Shown piece after piece: positions 1 through 6,243 of a DNA stretch of 7,119 nt. The notes under the pieces are model-generated. The model was not told where the DNA came from and ran no database searches. It was given only the letters and a program-made list of their open reading frames with translations. Source of the DNA: an uncultured Lachnospiraceae bacterium. GTDB lineage: Bacteria; Bacillota; Clostridia; Lachnospirales; Lachnospiraceae. Location: assembly GCA_947651335.1 (NCBI GenBank), contig CANSYV010000069.1, forward strand, positions 1-7,119, in the 5' to 3' direction. Numbering within the stretch: the stretch's first letter is position 1; every line of letters starts with the position of its first letter. The position numbers and the translations under genes were made by a program.

Positions 1-160
1 AGTGCGCAGTTAGATTAATTGGTTTTCTAACTTACACACTTTATTTTACACTCCCAAATTTTACGTAAGTAAGAAAATTGCAAAACTCTCATTTCATAAC
101 CAGAGTCACATCTGAAAGCAGCTCCGTAATGCAATATCTCCATGGCCGCAGCCGGTTAGC
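1..160. other. Spacer downstream of cynS, no supported gene
   Basis: AT-rich stretch following the cynS stop codon. On the minus strand a 38-codon open frame (27-143) starts at an ATG, but it has no ribosome site and no recognisable protein features. Right after cynS there is a short G+C-rich patch (about 141-155), but it makes only a weak hairpin and has no T-run, so I do not call a terminator. A small TTACGTAA palindrome lies at about 61-68. The end of the cynS transcript may lie outside the window. Confidence 0.5.
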
Positions 161-643
161 TTACCAGGGATATCTGCCTTGTTTACTATAGGGAAGCAGC
201 TTCCCATTCCATGTGATAATAACCCGGTCGCCCTTAGGATCTTTTTCAATATCCACATCAATTCCGAAGTCAATAGCGCTCATAATGGCATTGCCGCCTT
301 TTTCATGCAAAATTTCCTTGATGGCAGGACCGTATGTATCAAGCACTTCATGAAGACGGTACAAAACCGGGTCTGTATTACCTTTATAAGGATGCTCATT
401 CAGACACATAGCCGTTTCCTCCGGGATATCTAGAGCTTTGGCAAGTTTTATACAGTATTCCTCCGGCACATACTGCTGGCCCTTCATAGCACTTGTGAGC
501 CATACCTTATTTACGCCGATTTCATCAGCCAATTCCTCGTAAGTAATACCTTTTGCCTTCTTTGCCGATTCAATAGCAACCAGTTCATCTGCGAATTTTA
601 CTCTCTGCAGGTAATCCGAATTATTCATAGGTGTCATAGACAT
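161..643 (-). CDS. cynS: Cyanate hydratase (cyanase)
   Basis: Cyanase decomposes cyanate with bicarbonate to ammonia and CO2 through carbamate, which detoxifies cyanate and releases usable nitrogen in the cytoplasm. The 160-residue product has the usual family length (E. coli CynS is 156). Residues 12-80 form the N-terminal helix-turn-helix-like fold, which in this family does not act as a DNA-binding regulator. The C-terminal catalytic domain carries R96 and E99 (in LYRLHEVL) and S122 (in IMSAIDF), the known active-site triad at the same numbering as in E. coli. The C-terminus ITWNGKLLPY matches the family end. The enzyme is known as a decamer. The start at 643 is supported by AGGAGG at 651-656, 7 nt upstream; Met3 and Met6 are worse placed. 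No carbonic anhydrase, cyanate transporter or cynR lies next to it, so it appears to stand alone behind its own promoter and a terminator-like leader hairpin. Identity is very secure; physiological role is inferred. Confidence 0.96.
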   Translation of the reverse strand: MSMTPMNNSDYLQRVKFADELVAIESAKKAKGITYEELADEIGVNKVWLTSAMKGQQYVPEEYCIKLAKALDIPEETAMCLNEHPYKGNTDPVLYRLHEVLDTYGPAIKEILHEKGGNAIMSAIDFGIDVDIEKDPKGDRVIITWNGKLLPYSKQGRYPW

Positions 644-669
644 AGGGGTTCCTCCTTTTGTGTTTAAAG

Positions 670-703
670 AAAAAAAGACACCCCACCTGAGTGAAGCGTC
701 TTT
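670..703 (-). terminator. Terminator-like hairpin in the cynS leader (possible attenuator)
   Basis: On the minus strand AAAGACGCTTCAC (703-691) pairs along all 13 positions with GTGGGGTGTCTTT (686-674), counting three G-T wobbles, around a TCAG loop. The run of T continues to 670. This is a canonical intrinsic terminator, yet it sits after the predicted cynS promoter (737-764) and 14 nt before its Shine-Dalgarno. Its 3' arm contains GGGGT (684-680), which is also complementary to ACCCC at 649-645, between the ribosome site and the start codon, so an alternative fold is possible. It could instead serve as the end of the upstream toxin-antitoxin transcript. Confidence 0.7.
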
Positions 704-736
704 GCTTATGAATTAGTTTTATTTTTTCTATGCCTC

Positions 737-764
737 AGTATAATACAAAAATTATATTTGTCAA
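737..764 (-). promoter_or_regulatory. Predicted sigma-A promoter of cynS
   Basis: On the minus strand a perfect TTGACA (764-759) is followed after 16 bp by TATACT (742-737). Transcription should start near 730, giving a leader of about 87 nt that contains the hairpin at 670-703. The promoter lies between the toxin stop codon (812) and cynS, so cynS can be expressed independently of the toxin-antitoxin genes. Confidence 0.75.
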
Positions 765-811
765 TAGTTTTTTTTGATAAAGTTTTTTGACTCCATAACC
801 CTTTTGCTTTG

Positions 812-1111
812 TTAATAAAAAATTCTTGTAATATCCTGATACCGATTGACCACTCGATAGATCTCTACATACTCGCTGCCTGCCTTGTAGATAATCACGT
901 AATCTTCCCATATGGCATATTTATAGTCTGTCCGAAAGCTGACTCTCTTGGAAAGATTCGAACCCATTTCAGGAAACATCCGGAGGTTTTCGAATTTACC
1001 GTAAATTTCCTTTATTGTCTTCGCGGCATATTCTTCGTTGTCTTCGGCAATGTAATCTCTGATATTCTTCAAATCTTTTGCAACAATGGGATTGATCCGC
1101 AGTTTTAACAT
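812..1111 (-). CDS. Type II toxin, RelE/ParE family
   Basis: This 99-residue basic protein has the size and pattern of the RelE/ParE superfamily: an N-terminal strand (LRINPIVAKDL), two helices with an IRDYIAEDN...AAKTIKEIYGKFENL layout (about 10-44), then the Pro-containing loop FPEMGSNL and C-terminal strands ending in YVIIYKAGSEYVEIYRVVNRYQD (71-93). ParE-type members poison DNA gyrase and RelE-type members cut mRNA on the ribosome; the sequence alone does not settle which applies. The end resembles ParE/plasmid-stabilisation proteins more than YoeB. The ATG lies 1 nt after the antitoxin stop codon (TAAGATG), and a GGGGAA ribosome site falls inside the end of the antitoxin gene, so translation is probably coupled. 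The gene looks intact and more AT-rich than the ABC genes, in keeping with an accessory, mobile module. Neutralised by the neighbouring Phd/YefM protein. Confidence 0.88.
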   Translation of the reverse strand: MLKLRINPIVAKDLKNIRDYIAEDNEEYAAKTIKEIYGKFENLRMFPEMGSNLSKRVSFRTDYKYAIWEDYVIIYKAGSEYVEIYRVVNRYQDITRIFY

Positions 1112-1112
1112 C

Positions 1113-1361
1113 TTATTCCCCCAAAAGTGCTTTCAGTTCATCCAGATCCAGCCAGCCTTCGCCGTCTTTCACTTCTTCTTCGGCTTCCTGCAGCTTTATC
1201 AGAAGTTTTTTTTCCGCACGATCACGTTCATAATCTTCAATATCCATTACTACAAAACGTCCTCTGCCATTCTTTGTCAGATATACCGGTTCTCCTTTGT
1301 GGCAGTTTTTCAGGACTTCATTATAATTTCTCAAATCTGATACTGGTAAAATATTTGCCAT
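1113..1361 (-). CDS. Type II antitoxin, Phd/YefM family
   Basis: This 82-residue protein begins MANILPVSDLRNYNEVL and contains GEPVYLTKNGRGRFVVMDIEDYE (23-45), the typical Phd/YefM N-terminal DNA-binding fold, which dimerises and represses its own operon. The acidic C-terminal part (about 50-82, with EEEVKDGEGW and LDLDELKALLG) is the usual disordered arm that binds and blocks the toxin. It precedes the toxin gene in the standard order with a 1-nt gap. The start at 1361 follows AGGGAGG (1374-1380) at a spacing of about 12 nt, a little long but with no better start nearby. A run of eight A occurs inside the gene (mRNA sense, at plus positions 1206-1213) at Glu-Lys-Lys. The family call is secure; the specific pair name is not given because YefM-YoeB identity is not supported by the toxin. 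Confidence 0.9.
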   Translation of the reverse strand: MANILPVSDLRNYNEVLKNCHKGEPVYLTKNGRGRFVVMDIEDYERDRAEKKLLIKLQEAEEEVKDGEGWLDLDELKALLGE

Positions 1362-1407
1362 ATTCTTTCAGTCCCTCCCTTGATTTTGTATTGTTTCTGC
1401 TATTTTT

Positions 1408-1435
1408 ATTATACACAAAAAGCTGTAAAATTCAA
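1408..1435 (-). promoter_or_regulatory. Predicted promoter of the toxin-antitoxin operon
   Basis: On the minus strand a perfect TATAAT (1413-1408) is preceded after 16 bp by TTGAAT (1435-1430). Transcription should start near 1401, about 40 nt before the antitoxin ATG. The -35 box lies inside the terminator hairpin of the exporter operon. Autoregulation by the antitoxin-toxin complex is expected for the family; I see only a weak imperfect repeat around the -10 box and cannot name the operator. Confidence 0.6.
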
Positions 1436-1457
1436 CGTGAATTTTTACAGCTTTTGT
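1415..1457 (-). terminator. Terminator of the marR-ABC-ABC operon
   Basis: A long inverted repeat with arms AAAAGCTGTAAAATTCA (1418-1434) and its complement at 1438-1455, with one extra T as a bulge and a 3-nt loop. On the minus strand the right-hand copy comes first and the structure ends in CAGCTTTTTGTG, a modest T-run. It lies 41 nt after the stop codon of the second ABC gene. The palindrome could also act in the other direction or as a protein-binding site, since the toxin-antitoxin promoter overlaps it. Confidence 0.75.
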
Positions 1458-1497
1458 TCACATAATATTATCCATATATCAGTCTATGACATTTTTC

Positions 1498-3348
1498 CTA
1501 CACCGCCTCAGCCTTCTCAAACTGGCTGTTATACAACTGCGCGTAAAATCCGCCGGCTTCCATCAATTCCTCATGATTACCCTGTTCAATAATATCCCCA
1601 TCCTTCATAACCAATATCAAATCCGCATTGCGTATGGTAGAAAGCCTGTGGGCGATGATGAAGCTGGTGCGGCCCTCCATGAGATTATCCATGGCCTTTT
1701 GAATCCGGACTTCCGTTCTGGTATCCACAGAGGAGGTGGCCTCATCCAGAATCAGAATCTTATTATCCGCCAGAATTGCCCGTGCAATGGTCAAAAGCTG
1801 TTTCTGCCCCTGGGACACATTGCTGGTTTCCTCGTTGAGCATCATCTGGTATCTACCTGGCTGGGCCATGATAAAGCGGTGCACATTAGCCGCTTTCGCA
1901 GCCGCGACCACCTCCTTGTCTGTGGCCTCCAGCCTTCCATAGCGGATATTATCCATAATCGTTCCGTTAAACAGCCAGGTATCCTGCAGCACCATGCCGA
2001 ACATTTCACGCAGCTGGTCTCTGGGGAAATCCTGTATATTGTGGCCGTCTATTTTGATAGAACCGCCGTTTACATCATAAAAACGCATGAGCAGTTTAAC
2101 CATAGTGGTTTTTCCGGCTCCGGTGGGCCCTACAATGGCCACTTTCTGCCCGTCTTTGATTTTTGCCGAAAAATCATGGATTATACAGTTGTCCGGCTGA
2201 TAGCCAAAAGATACATGGTCGAATTCCACATTTCCTTTTAACTGGGAGAGATCAATGGGGTGTTCCCTGGTATCTTCTTCCTCATCTTCGTCCAGGAATT
2301 CAAAAACTCTCTCTGCGGCGGCTGTGGCTGACTGGAGCATATTTGTCACCTGGGCAACCTGGGTAATAGGCTGGGTAAAGTTGCGGATATACTGGAAAAA
2401 CGACTGGATATCCCCCACCTCTATGGCGTTTTTAATCACCATATAACCGCCCAGCAGGGCAACCATCACATATCCAATATTGCCAACAAACTGCATCACC
2501 GGCATCATAATCCCGGAGAAAAACTGAGATTTCCATGCGGAATCGTACAGCTTCCCGTTGGTTTCCTCGAATACATTTACCACGTCATCTTCTTTGTTGA
2601 AAGCCTTCACAATATTGTGGCCCGCATAGATTTCTTCAATCTGCCCATTCACCTGGCCCAGGTAATTCTGCTGTCCCCGGAAATATTTCTGGGAGCGTTT
2701 CATGACTGCGCCTATGATAGCCATGGACACAGGCAGAATGGGCAGGGCGCACAAAGTCATCCACACATTAATGCTGAGCATCATGAAAAACACGCCGATA
2801 ATGGTGGTTACCGAGGTGATCAGCTGGGTCAGGCTCTGATTCAGACTCTGCTGCAGGGTGTCCACATCGTTTGTCACCCGTGAGAGGGTCTCTCCGTGGG
2901 TTCTGCTCTCGAAATATTTCATGGGCATCCGGTGGATTTTACTGGAGATATCCTGCCGCAGGGAGTAAGTCACGTCGTTGGAAATCCCTGTCATCACAAA
3001 ACCCTGGATAAAGGAGAAACATGCACTGACCACGTAAAGGCAGAGCACGCCCAGCAGAATCTGGATAATTTTTGTAAAATCAATGCCTCCAGTGCCGCTG
3101 ACTTTTGCCACCAGGCCGTTAAACAGCTCTGTGGTGGCCTTTCCTAAGATTTTCGGGCCGGCAATATTGAACACAGTGCCTGCCACGGCGAAAATAATCA
3201 TAATCAGAAAGCGTATCTTATATTTTTCCATATAGCGGAAAAGCTTTTTCAGAGTTCCGCCGAAATCTCTGGCCTTTTCGCCTCCAGCCATGCCCCGTCC
3301 GTGTCCCATAGGGCCTCTGGGCCTGGCTGTTCTCCTGTCATCACTCAT
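1498..3348 (-). CDS. Heterodimeric ABC exporter, catalytic half (permease-ATPase)
   Basis: A 616-residue fused type IV (B-family) exporter subunit. A 30-residue Arg/Gly-rich cytoplasmic start (RRTARPRGPMGHGRGM) is followed by six membrane segments, roughly at 46-64, 94-118, 174-193, 197-216, 278-304 and 310-335 (by eye), then a nucleotide-binding domain. The latter has A-loop Y383, Walker A GPTGAGKT (407-414), Q-loop Q455, Walker B ILILDE with catalytic E536, D-loop SSVD (539-542) and H-loop H567. The signature is deviant, VSQGQ (511-515) in place of SGGQ. An intact Glu and His with a degenerate signature is the pattern of the consensus-site chain in heterodimers such as BmrCD, LmrCD and TM287/288. 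Its ATG overlaps the stop codon of the upstream partner by 4 nt (ATGA), with AGGAGG 10 nt before it (3359-3364), so the two should be made in step. Substrate is unknown; multidrug or small hydrophobic compounds are plausible from the MarR linkage. Confidence 0.93.
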   Translation of the reverse strand: MSDDRRTARPRGPMGHGRGMAGGEKARDFGGTLKKLFRYMEKYKIRFLIMIIFAVAGTVFNIAGPKILGKATTELFNGLVAKVSGTGGIDFTKIIQILLGVLCLYVVSACFSFIQGFVMTGISNDVTYSLRQDISSKIHRMPMKYFESRTHGETLSRVTNDVDTLQQSLNQSLTQLITSVTTIIGVFFMMLSINVWMTLCALPILPVSMAIIGAVMKRSQKYFRGQQNYLGQVNGQIEEIYAGHNIVKAFNKEDDVVNVFEETNGKLYDSAWKSQFFSGIMMPVMQFVGNIGYVMVALLGGYMVIKNAIEVGDIQSFFQYIRNFTQPITQVAQVTNMLQSATAAAERVFEFLDEDEEEDTREHPIDLSQLKGNVEFDHVSFGYQPDNCIIHDFSAKIKDGQKVAIVGPTGAGKTTMVKLLMRFYDVNGGSIKIDGHNIQDFPRDQLREMFGMVLQDTWLFNGTIMDNIRYGRLEATDKEVVAAAKAANVHRFIMAQPGRYQMMLNEETSNVSQGQKQLLTIARAILADNKILILDEATSSVDTRTEVRIQKAMDNLMEGRTSFIIAHRLSTIRNADLILVMKDGDIIEQGNHEELMEAGGFYAQLYNSQFEKAEAV

Positions 3349-5510
3349 CCTGCCAATTCCTCCTCTGATAATTGCGACATGGCAATCTGCCGGTAAACGT
3401 CACAGTTTTTCAACAGTTCCTGGTGGGTTCCCTGGCCCACAATGCGCCCTTCATCCAGCACAAGGATCAAGTCTGCGTGTATAATAGTGCTGATGCGCTG
3501 GGCTACGATTAATGTGGTTGTGTCTTTGACCGCCTTCTTCAGCGCTTTGCGCAGAGCTGAATCTGTTTTAAAATCCAGTGCGGAAAAGCTGTCGTCAAAC
3601 AGGAGGATTTCCGGCTGTCTGGCAATGGCCCTGGCAATGGACAGACGCTGTTTCTGGCCCCCGGACACGTTGGAGCCTCCCTGTGAGATGGGGGAATCAT
3701 AAGCTTCTGGTTTTTCCATAATAAAGGAGTCCGCCTGGGCAATGGCTGCGGCCTGCTCCACCTGTTCCCTGGAGGCATCAGGACATCCGTAGGAAATGTT
3801 GGAGTGGATGGTTCCGGAGAACAGCACGGCTTTCTGCGGCACATACCCCAGTTTATCCCTCAGATCCTTCTGGCTCATATGGCGCACATCCACCCCGTCC
3901 ACCTGCACAGAACCTTCTGACACATCATAAAAGCGGGGAATCAGATTCAGCAGGGTGCTCTTTCCGCTTCCTGTACTTCCGATAAAAGCTACAGTCTGGC
4001 CTTTTTTTGCCGTGAAAGTGATATCCCGGAGCACCTTTTCATCAGAGCCAGGATAGGAAAAAGATACCCCTTCAAAATTGACGGTGCCCTCCATCCCCGG
4101 TACAGCTGTTTTCGGGTGTTCCGGGTCATGAATAGCCGTTTTCGATTCCAGCACCTGGGCAATTCTTCCGGCGGATACGCTGGCACGGGGCAGCATAATG
4201 GAGAGCATGGTCAGCATCAGGAAGGACATAATAATCTGCATAGCATACTGAATAAACGCCATCATGTCCCCCACCTGCATAGTTCCGCTGTCCACAGCGT
4301 AGGAGCCGTTGTAAATAATTAATACAGAAATGCCGTTCATAATCAGCATCATGGCAGGCATCATGAAAGTCATACACCGGTTGACAAAAAGATTGGTCCG
4401 GGTCAGGTTCTTGTTGGCCTCCTGGAACCGCTCCTCCTCATGTTTTTCCCGGCTGAATGCACGGATGACAGGAAGCCCGGTGAGGATTTCCCTGGTTACC
4501 AGGTTTAAGCGGTCAATGAGAACCTGCAGTTTTTTAAACCGTGGCATGGCAATTCCGAACAGCATCAGGACCAAAACCAGAATCAGGCCCACGGCCAGCG
4601 CGATAATCCAGCTCATGGACACGTCCGTCTGCAGGACCTTGAGGATTCCGCCAACGCCCAGAATAGGCGCATACAGGGCAATCCGGAAAATCATTGCTGT
4701 GAGAAGCTGGATCTGCTGAATGTCATTGGTACTGCGGGTGATCAGGGAAGCGGTGGAAAATTCATTGTATTCCTTATTGGAAAATCCGATGACTTTTCGG
4801 TAAATATTGTTTCTCAGGTCGTGTCCCGTCACTGCAGCCACCCTGGCAGACAAAAAAGTTACCAGCACAGCGGCCATCATTCCCAGAAATGCTACGCCCA
4901 GCATCTGCATACCGATTTTCAACAGATAATGAATCTGTATCTGGTCCACATCCATGCCCATAGCAGTGTATTCCTGCTGTAGATAGGCAATGGCCATCTG
5001 GGTGATGATAGATTCCGGCATCGAGGAAATCTGCTTTTGGATTTCACCGAGTATTTTGTCAAAAGCCTCCGGGGGCAGCTGTTCCAGCGCTTCCAGAATA
5101 TCGGCCTGGGGCGGCAGCTGCATCTGTTCCTTTAGTGACTGGACCTGCTCACTGTCCTGGGTAAAAAAGGAGAGAGCCAGAATAGGCCTGCCCAATATAT
5201 CGTTGAGACTTTCCCGGTCTTCTTTTGAGATGCTGTCATTGAGCACATAATGGTCATCCTGCACATGATAATATGTGTCAGTCTTCTCCTGGTCCTCTGG
5301 TTCCATAAACAGTTTCAGATGCTCCATGGAGGAAACAGGCAGCTCCTTCGGCACGCAGTCGGCAATTCCTTTTTGCTGGATGCCCACATTCACAATATCA
5401 GAAGTATAGGTGGGCAGTGAGAGATCACAATACGCCTGCAGAAAAAGCAGCATCATAATACAGACAATATAGCCTGCAGAACGTTTCAGGTATTTTAATA
5501 GTTTCAGCAT
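3345..5510 (-). CDS. Heterodimeric ABC exporter, degenerate half with extracytoplasmic insertion
   Basis: A 721-residue permease-ATPase. TM1 lies at about 12-32 and TM2 at about 196-222; between them is an insertion of about 150 residues (about 40-190), acidic and helix-rich with low hydrophobicity, predicted to face outward. Typical half-exporters are about 580 residues, which accounts for the extra length. Further membrane segments lie near 268-292, 299-322, 376-400 and 412-440. The nucleotide-binding domain has Walker A GSTGSGKST (511-519), Q-loop Q559 and an intact signature VSGGQ (615-619). However, Walker B reads ILLFDD with Asp640 where the catalytic Glu should be, and the H-loop His is replaced by Gln671 (VAQR). 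These are hallmarks of the degenerate ATPase chain, and they match the partner's altered signature, so one composite site is active and one is not. The ATG follows the marR stop codon by 7 nt, with AGGAGA (5522-5527) inside marR, which suggests coupled translation. The role is export with the 616-residue chain; the function of the insertion is unknown. Confidence 0.93.
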   Translation of the reverse strand: MLKLLKYLKRSAGYIVCIMMLLFLQAYCDLSLPTYTSDIVNVGIQQKGIADCVPKELPVSSMEHLKLFMEPEDQEKTDTYYHVQDDHYVLNDSISKEDRESLNDILGRPILALSFFTQDSEQVQSLKEQMQLPPQADILEALEQLPPEAFDKILGEIQKQISSMPESIITQMAIAYLQQEYTAMGMDVDQIQIHYLLKIGMQMLGVAFLGMMAAVLVTFLSARVAAVTGHDLRNNIYRKVIGFSNKEYNEFSTASLITRSTNDIQQIQLLTAMIFRIALYAPILGVGGILKVLQTDVSMSWIIALAVGLILVLVLMLFGIAMPRFKKLQVLIDRLNLVTREILTGLPVIRAFSREKHEEERFQEANKNLTRTNLFVNRCMTFMMPAMMLIMNGISVLIIYNGSYAVDSGTMQVGDMMAFIQYAMQIIMSFLMLTMLSIMLPRASVSAGRIAQVLESKTAIHDPEHPKTAVPGMEGTVNFEGVSFSYPGSDEKVLRDITFTAKKGQTVAFIGSTGSGKSTLLNLIPRFYDVSEGSVQVDGVDVRHMSQKDLRDKLGYVPQKAVLFSGTIHSNISYGCPDASREQVEQAAAIAQADSFIMEKPEAYDSPISQGGSNVSGGQKQRLSIARAIARQPEILLFDDSFSALDFKTDSALRKALKKAVKDTTTLIVAQRISTIIHADLILVLDEGRIVGQGTHQELLKNCDVYRQIAMSQLSEEELAG

Positions 5511-5517
5511 AAATTTT

Positions 5518-5958
5518 TCATTCTCCTATGGATTCAATATTTTCAATCAGCTGTTTGAAAAATCGGGTAAACAGGCACAGTTCCGTTTCCGAGAAATTAC
5601 AGGTAAGCTGCATTTCATTTCTCTGCATAAGACGGCCTACCTGATTCACCAGCTGGGTTCCCTTTTCTGTCAGGTAGATACGGGAGACACGCTGGTCCTT
5701 TGTGTCCTGTTTCCGGTAAATATACTCTGCCTTTTCCAGCCGCTGCAGAGATACATTTACGGTGGGCGGCTTCACCCGCAGTTTTTTGGCAAGGTCCCGC
5801 TGGCTGACTCCGTTCTCATGGGCAATATGCCAGAGTATGGGCGGCTGTCCGGGCCGCAGGCCGATACTGGCCAGCTGCTGGAAACTTTTTTGAAAATAGG
5901 CGTGGCTGGCCCGCATGAATAAATGTTGGATGGTATCTTCTCCGTCTGGACTAAACAC
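5518..5958 (-). CDS. MarR-family transcriptional regulator
   Basis: A 146-residue winged-helix protein with the MarR layout: N-terminal dimerisation helix (8-30), then the winged helix at about 38-105, with the helix-turn-helix at GVSQRDLAKKLRVKPPTVNVSLQRLEKAEYI (50-80) and the wing carrying the family motif D88-x-R90 before IYLTEKG, and a C-terminal dimerisation helix (122-144). Such proteins usually repress their own operon and release DNA on binding a small ligand. It is the first gene ahead of the exporter pair, so it very probably controls it. The start is GTG at 5958, placed 5 nt after AGGAGGG (5964-5970). An ATG two bases earlier (5960) opens a different frame, so an automatic caller could choose wrongly; the next in-frame ATG is Met15. 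Ligand unknown. Confidence 0.92.
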   Translation of the reverse strand: MFSPDGEDTIQHLFMRASHAYFQKSFQQLASIGLRPGQPPILWHIAHENGVSQRDLAKKLRVKPPTVNVSLQRLEKAEYIYRKQDTKDQRVSRIYLTEKGTQLVNQVGRLMQRNEMQLTCNFSETELCLFTRFFKQLIENIESIGE

Positions 5959-5963
5959 ATAAT

Positions 5964-5970
5964 CCCTCCT
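5964..5970 (-). promoter_or_regulatory. Shine-Dalgarno deciding the marR GTG start
   Basis: AGGAGGG on the minus strand sits 5 nt before the GTG at 5958-5956. The overlapping ATG at 5960-5958 leads to a 62-codon out-of-frame peptide, so the GTG is the productive start. Confidence 0.75.
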
Positions 5971-6050
5971 GTCTGATAAGTTTCCTTTTTTTAGGAGCTG
6001 TAGGAAAATCCGGCGTATCTGTCATAGGCTGTTTACTTACAGCTCATTAG

Positions 6051-6062
6051 TTATTTAAATAA
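6051..6062. promoter_or_regulatory. Candidate MarR operator palindrome
   Basis: TTATTTAAATAA is a perfect 12-bp palindrome lying immediately downstream of the marR -10 box, over the expected transcription start. Position and AT-rich symmetry suit a MarR-family repressor site; direct evidence of binding is absent. Confidence 0.45.
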
Positions 6063-6066
6063 ATGT

Positions 6067-6095
6067 ATTTTATGCCTAATATATAAAAAAATCAA
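6067..6095 (-). promoter_or_regulatory. Predicted promoter of the marR-ABC-ABC operon
   Basis: On the minus strand TTGATT (6095-6090) and TAAAAT (6072-6067) are separated by 17 bp. Transcription should start near 6060, giving a leader of about 100 nt before the marR GTG. The leader can form a local hairpin (6028-6043) that competes with a longer-range 8-bp pairing (5995-6002 with 6038-6045). Confidence 0.65.
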
Positions 6096-6136
6096 GTGCT
6101 TTTTGGATGATTTATACTTTATTTAGAATTTAATTT

Positions 6137-6145
6137 TGATATAAT
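6137..6145 (+). promoter_or_regulatory. Possible plus-strand extended -10 promoter
   Basis: TGATATAAT is an extended -10 element on the plus strand; the -35 region (TTTATT at 6118-6123) is poor. It would drive transcription rightward through a 14-codon frame (6188-6232) and into the long inverted repeat. The spacer is very AT-rich, so chance occurrence is quite possible. Confidence 0.25.
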
Positions 6146-6243
6146 TGAGATAGAAAGATTATCCGAATAATTATATTGGGAAAGGTGATGCGTCTAAAAG
6201 AGGAAGGCGAAATTTTTTTGGCGCAGGGATAGCTTCAAAATGT

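Noticed and set aside
27..143. 38-codon minus-strand open frame after cynS
   Set aside because: No ribosome site, no recognisable protein pattern and short enough to arise by chance.
809..1108. 99-codon plus-strand frame opposite the toxin gene
   Set aside because: Mirror frame of the RelE/ParE toxin, whose strand is fixed by homology and by coupling with the antitoxin.
1384..1420. Imperfect repeat TTTTGTAT / ATACACAAAA around the toxin-antitoxin -10 box as operator
   Set aside because: Two inserted bases break the symmetry and the AT-rich context makes such matches common.
1486..2241. 251-codon plus-strand open frame
   Set aside because: It lies wholly opposite the ABC ATPase gene, is low in family-like sequence and has no ribosome site; it is an antisense shadow of a conserved coding gene.
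5951..6025. PKKRK motif in the 24-codon marR upstream frame
   Set aside because: It resembles a eukaryotic nuclear localisation signal but has no meaning in a bacterial leader and the frame lacks a ribosome site.
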